Shown here one piece after another: positions 4,883 to 5,772 of a stretch of 5,772 bases of DNA. Position 1 is the stretch's first letter. The number at the start of each line of letters is the position of its first letter. Made by a program: the position numbers and the translations under genes. Source of the DNA: an uncultured beta proteobacterium. GTDB taxonomy: Bacteria > Pseudomonadota > Gammaproteobacteria > Burkholderiales > Burkholderiaceae_C. The stretch covers positions 1 through 5,772 of the forward strand of contig CAIYQF010000505.1 in the NCBI GenBank assembly GCA_903928325.1, given 5' to 3'. A model generated the notes under the pieces. The model was not told where the DNA came from. It made no database searches and saw nothing but the letters and a program-made list of their open reading frames with translations.

Positions 4883-5772
4883 TTAAGCGGCTCGCTTGGC
4901 TGGGCGGTAGTGTTGCACAGCCAGGGCCAGCGCACCGGCCACCACGCCCCAAAACGCCGAACCCACGCCGCCAATGACCACGCCGCTCAGGGTGATCAAA
5001 AAAGTCACCATGGCCGCCTCACGGTCGGCCTCTTTGTGCAAAGCCGCCGCCAGCGCGCTGCCTATGGTGCCCATGAGCGCCAGCCCGGCGATGGCCGCCA
5101 CCAGCTCTTTGGGGAAAGCGGTGAGTGCGGCCATGATGGTGGCGCCAAACAAACCCAGCGCGATGTAGAGCACGCCGCAGGACACGGCGGCGGTGTAGCG
5201 CCGCGCGCGGTCCGGGTGCGCCTCGGGCCCCATGCAAATAGCGGCGGTAATGGCGCTCAGGTTGAGCGAAAAAGCCCCAAACGGCGCCAGCACCAGTGTG
5301 GCCAAGCCAGTGAGCGTGATGATTTTGGACACCGGCAGCCCCGCGTCGCCCCCGCGTGCACGCTCGTCGCCAAAGCCCGAGGCGCGAATAGCCGCCACGC
5401 CGGGCAGGTTTTGCGAAGCCATGGTCACCACAAACAAGGGCAGCGCCAAACTCACCAGGGCTGAGAAGGAAAACACCGGCGCCACAAACACCGGCACCGT
5501 CAGCCCCAGTGGAACGTCCACCCGGCCAAAGCCGCCTTGCGCGGCCACAAACAAAACCGCGAACAGCAAGGTGCCGGGCACCGCGTAGCGCGGCATAAAG
5601 CGCTTGCCCAGTAAATAAGTGAGCAGCATAAGCACCACCAGTGGCAGCGCAGACTGGGCGGCAGCAAAGCCTGCCAGCCCAAAGCGGGCCAAGACGCCGG
5701 CTAACAAAGCGCTGGCCATGGCCACGGGGATGCGGTTCATTACCCGCTCAAACCAGCCGGTGGCGCCCACCA
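4883..5772 (-). CDS. benE: BenE-family benzoate/H+ symporter-like transporter, 5' end outside window
   Basis: 296 codons counting the partial one at the edge; the frame stays open to the right edge, and the family is usually near 400 residues, so roughly the first quarter is missing. The GTG at 5768-5770 is an internal valine codon rather than a proven start. The visible part is a string of hydrophobic helices with family signatures: GWFERVMNRIP (5-15), FVVTMASQNLPGVAAIRASG (113-132) and FSLNLSAITAAICMGPEAH (167-185) followed by ARRY. BenE proteins sit in the inner membrane and are thought to import benzoate with protons, within the wider nucleobase/ascorbate-type transporter fold. No aromatic degradation enzyme accompanies it here, so the substrate may differ. 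The last residues are positively charged (RPAKRAA), as expected for a cytoplasmic tail. It precedes gshB by 71 bases on the same strand and may be co-transcribed with it. The symbol denotes the family. Confidence 0.88.
   Translation of the reverse strand, partial: VGATGWFERVMNRIPVAMASALLAGVLARFGLAGFAAAQSALPLVVLMLLTYLLGKRFMPRYAVPGTLLFAVLFVAAQGGFGRVDVPLGLTVPVFVAPVFSFSALVSLALPLFVVTMASQNLPGVAAIRASGFGDERARGGDAGLPVSKIITLTGLATLVLAPFGAFSLNLSAITAAICMGPEAHPDRARRYTAAVSCGVLYIALGLFGATIMAALTAFPKELVAAIAGLALMGTIGSALAAALHKEADREAAMVTFLITLSGVVIGGVGSAFWGVVAGALALAVQHYRPAKRAA

Noticed and set aside
4812..4952. 47-codon N-terminal extension of gshB
   Set aside because: It would overlap the benE-like gene and lacks family resemblance; the internal ATG at 4811 gives the canonical MHILFVADP start and has GGAG upstream.
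4910..5464. 184-codon plus-strand frame opposite the benE-like gene
   Set aside because: Shadow of a conserved transporter; Gly/His/Gln/Arg-rich product without motifs.
1..5772. CRISPR arrays, tRNA or rRNA genes, insertion sequences, toxin-antitoxin or defence genes
   Set aside because: No regularly spaced repeats, cloverleaf-like sequence, terminal repeats or transposase/defence motifs were found on either strand.

Overview
The window is GC-rich, tightly packed bacterial DNA with six protein genes in full or nearly full view and one fragment at the left edge. The protein types (a proteobacterial GshB, a BenE-family transporter, an ArnT-like GT39 enzyme, a YafJ-like amidotransferase beginning MCQLLGMN) and the base composition suggest a betaproteobacterium, probably Burkholderiales and perhaps Comamonadaceae. 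This placement rests on general resemblance. No rRNA, tRNA, insertion sequence, CRISPR array or integrase is visible, and no gap between genes exceeds 100 bases, so it looks like ordinary chromosome rather than a mobile island.

Left half (1-2747, all minus strand, read right to left): a GT39/ArnT-like polyprenyl-phosphate-sugar glycosyltransferase is followed without a single intervening base by a PAP2-family lipid phosphatase (stop TAA directly abutting start ATG). After a 96-base gap comes the N-terminal part of an AI-2E/PerM-family membrane protein that runs off the left edge. The first two form a plausible envelope lipid/glycan modification pair: one transfers a sugar from a lipid carrier, the other probably removes a phosphate from a lipid (di)phosphate.

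Centre (2748-2834): an 87-base divergent intergenic region holds two 14-base inverted repeats with the same outer sequence (GCAG...CTGC), centred exactly 20 bases apart. One overlaps a weak -10-like element ahead of the plus-strand genes.

Right of centre (2835-3898, plus strand): a 63-codon 4-oxalocrotonate-tautomerase-family protein, a small hairpin with a short T run, then a class II glutamine amidotransferase (YafJ/Dug3-like) whose catalytic Cys2 fixes the start codon. There is no ribosome binding site before it, and a -10-like box sits where a leaderless transcript would require it.

Right side (3867-5772, minus strand): glutathione synthetase gshB, whose 3' end overlaps the 3' end of the amidotransferase by 32 bases in convergent orientation, and upstream of it a benzoate-transporter-family (BenE) gene whose 5' end lies beyond the window. 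No novel defence or mobile system is visible. The most interesting points are the possible functional tie between the Cys2 amidohydrolase and gshB, the non-canonical tautomerase active site (Asp where 4-OT has Arg39), the paired dyads, and the poly-G tract at the uncertain start of the glycosyltransferase.
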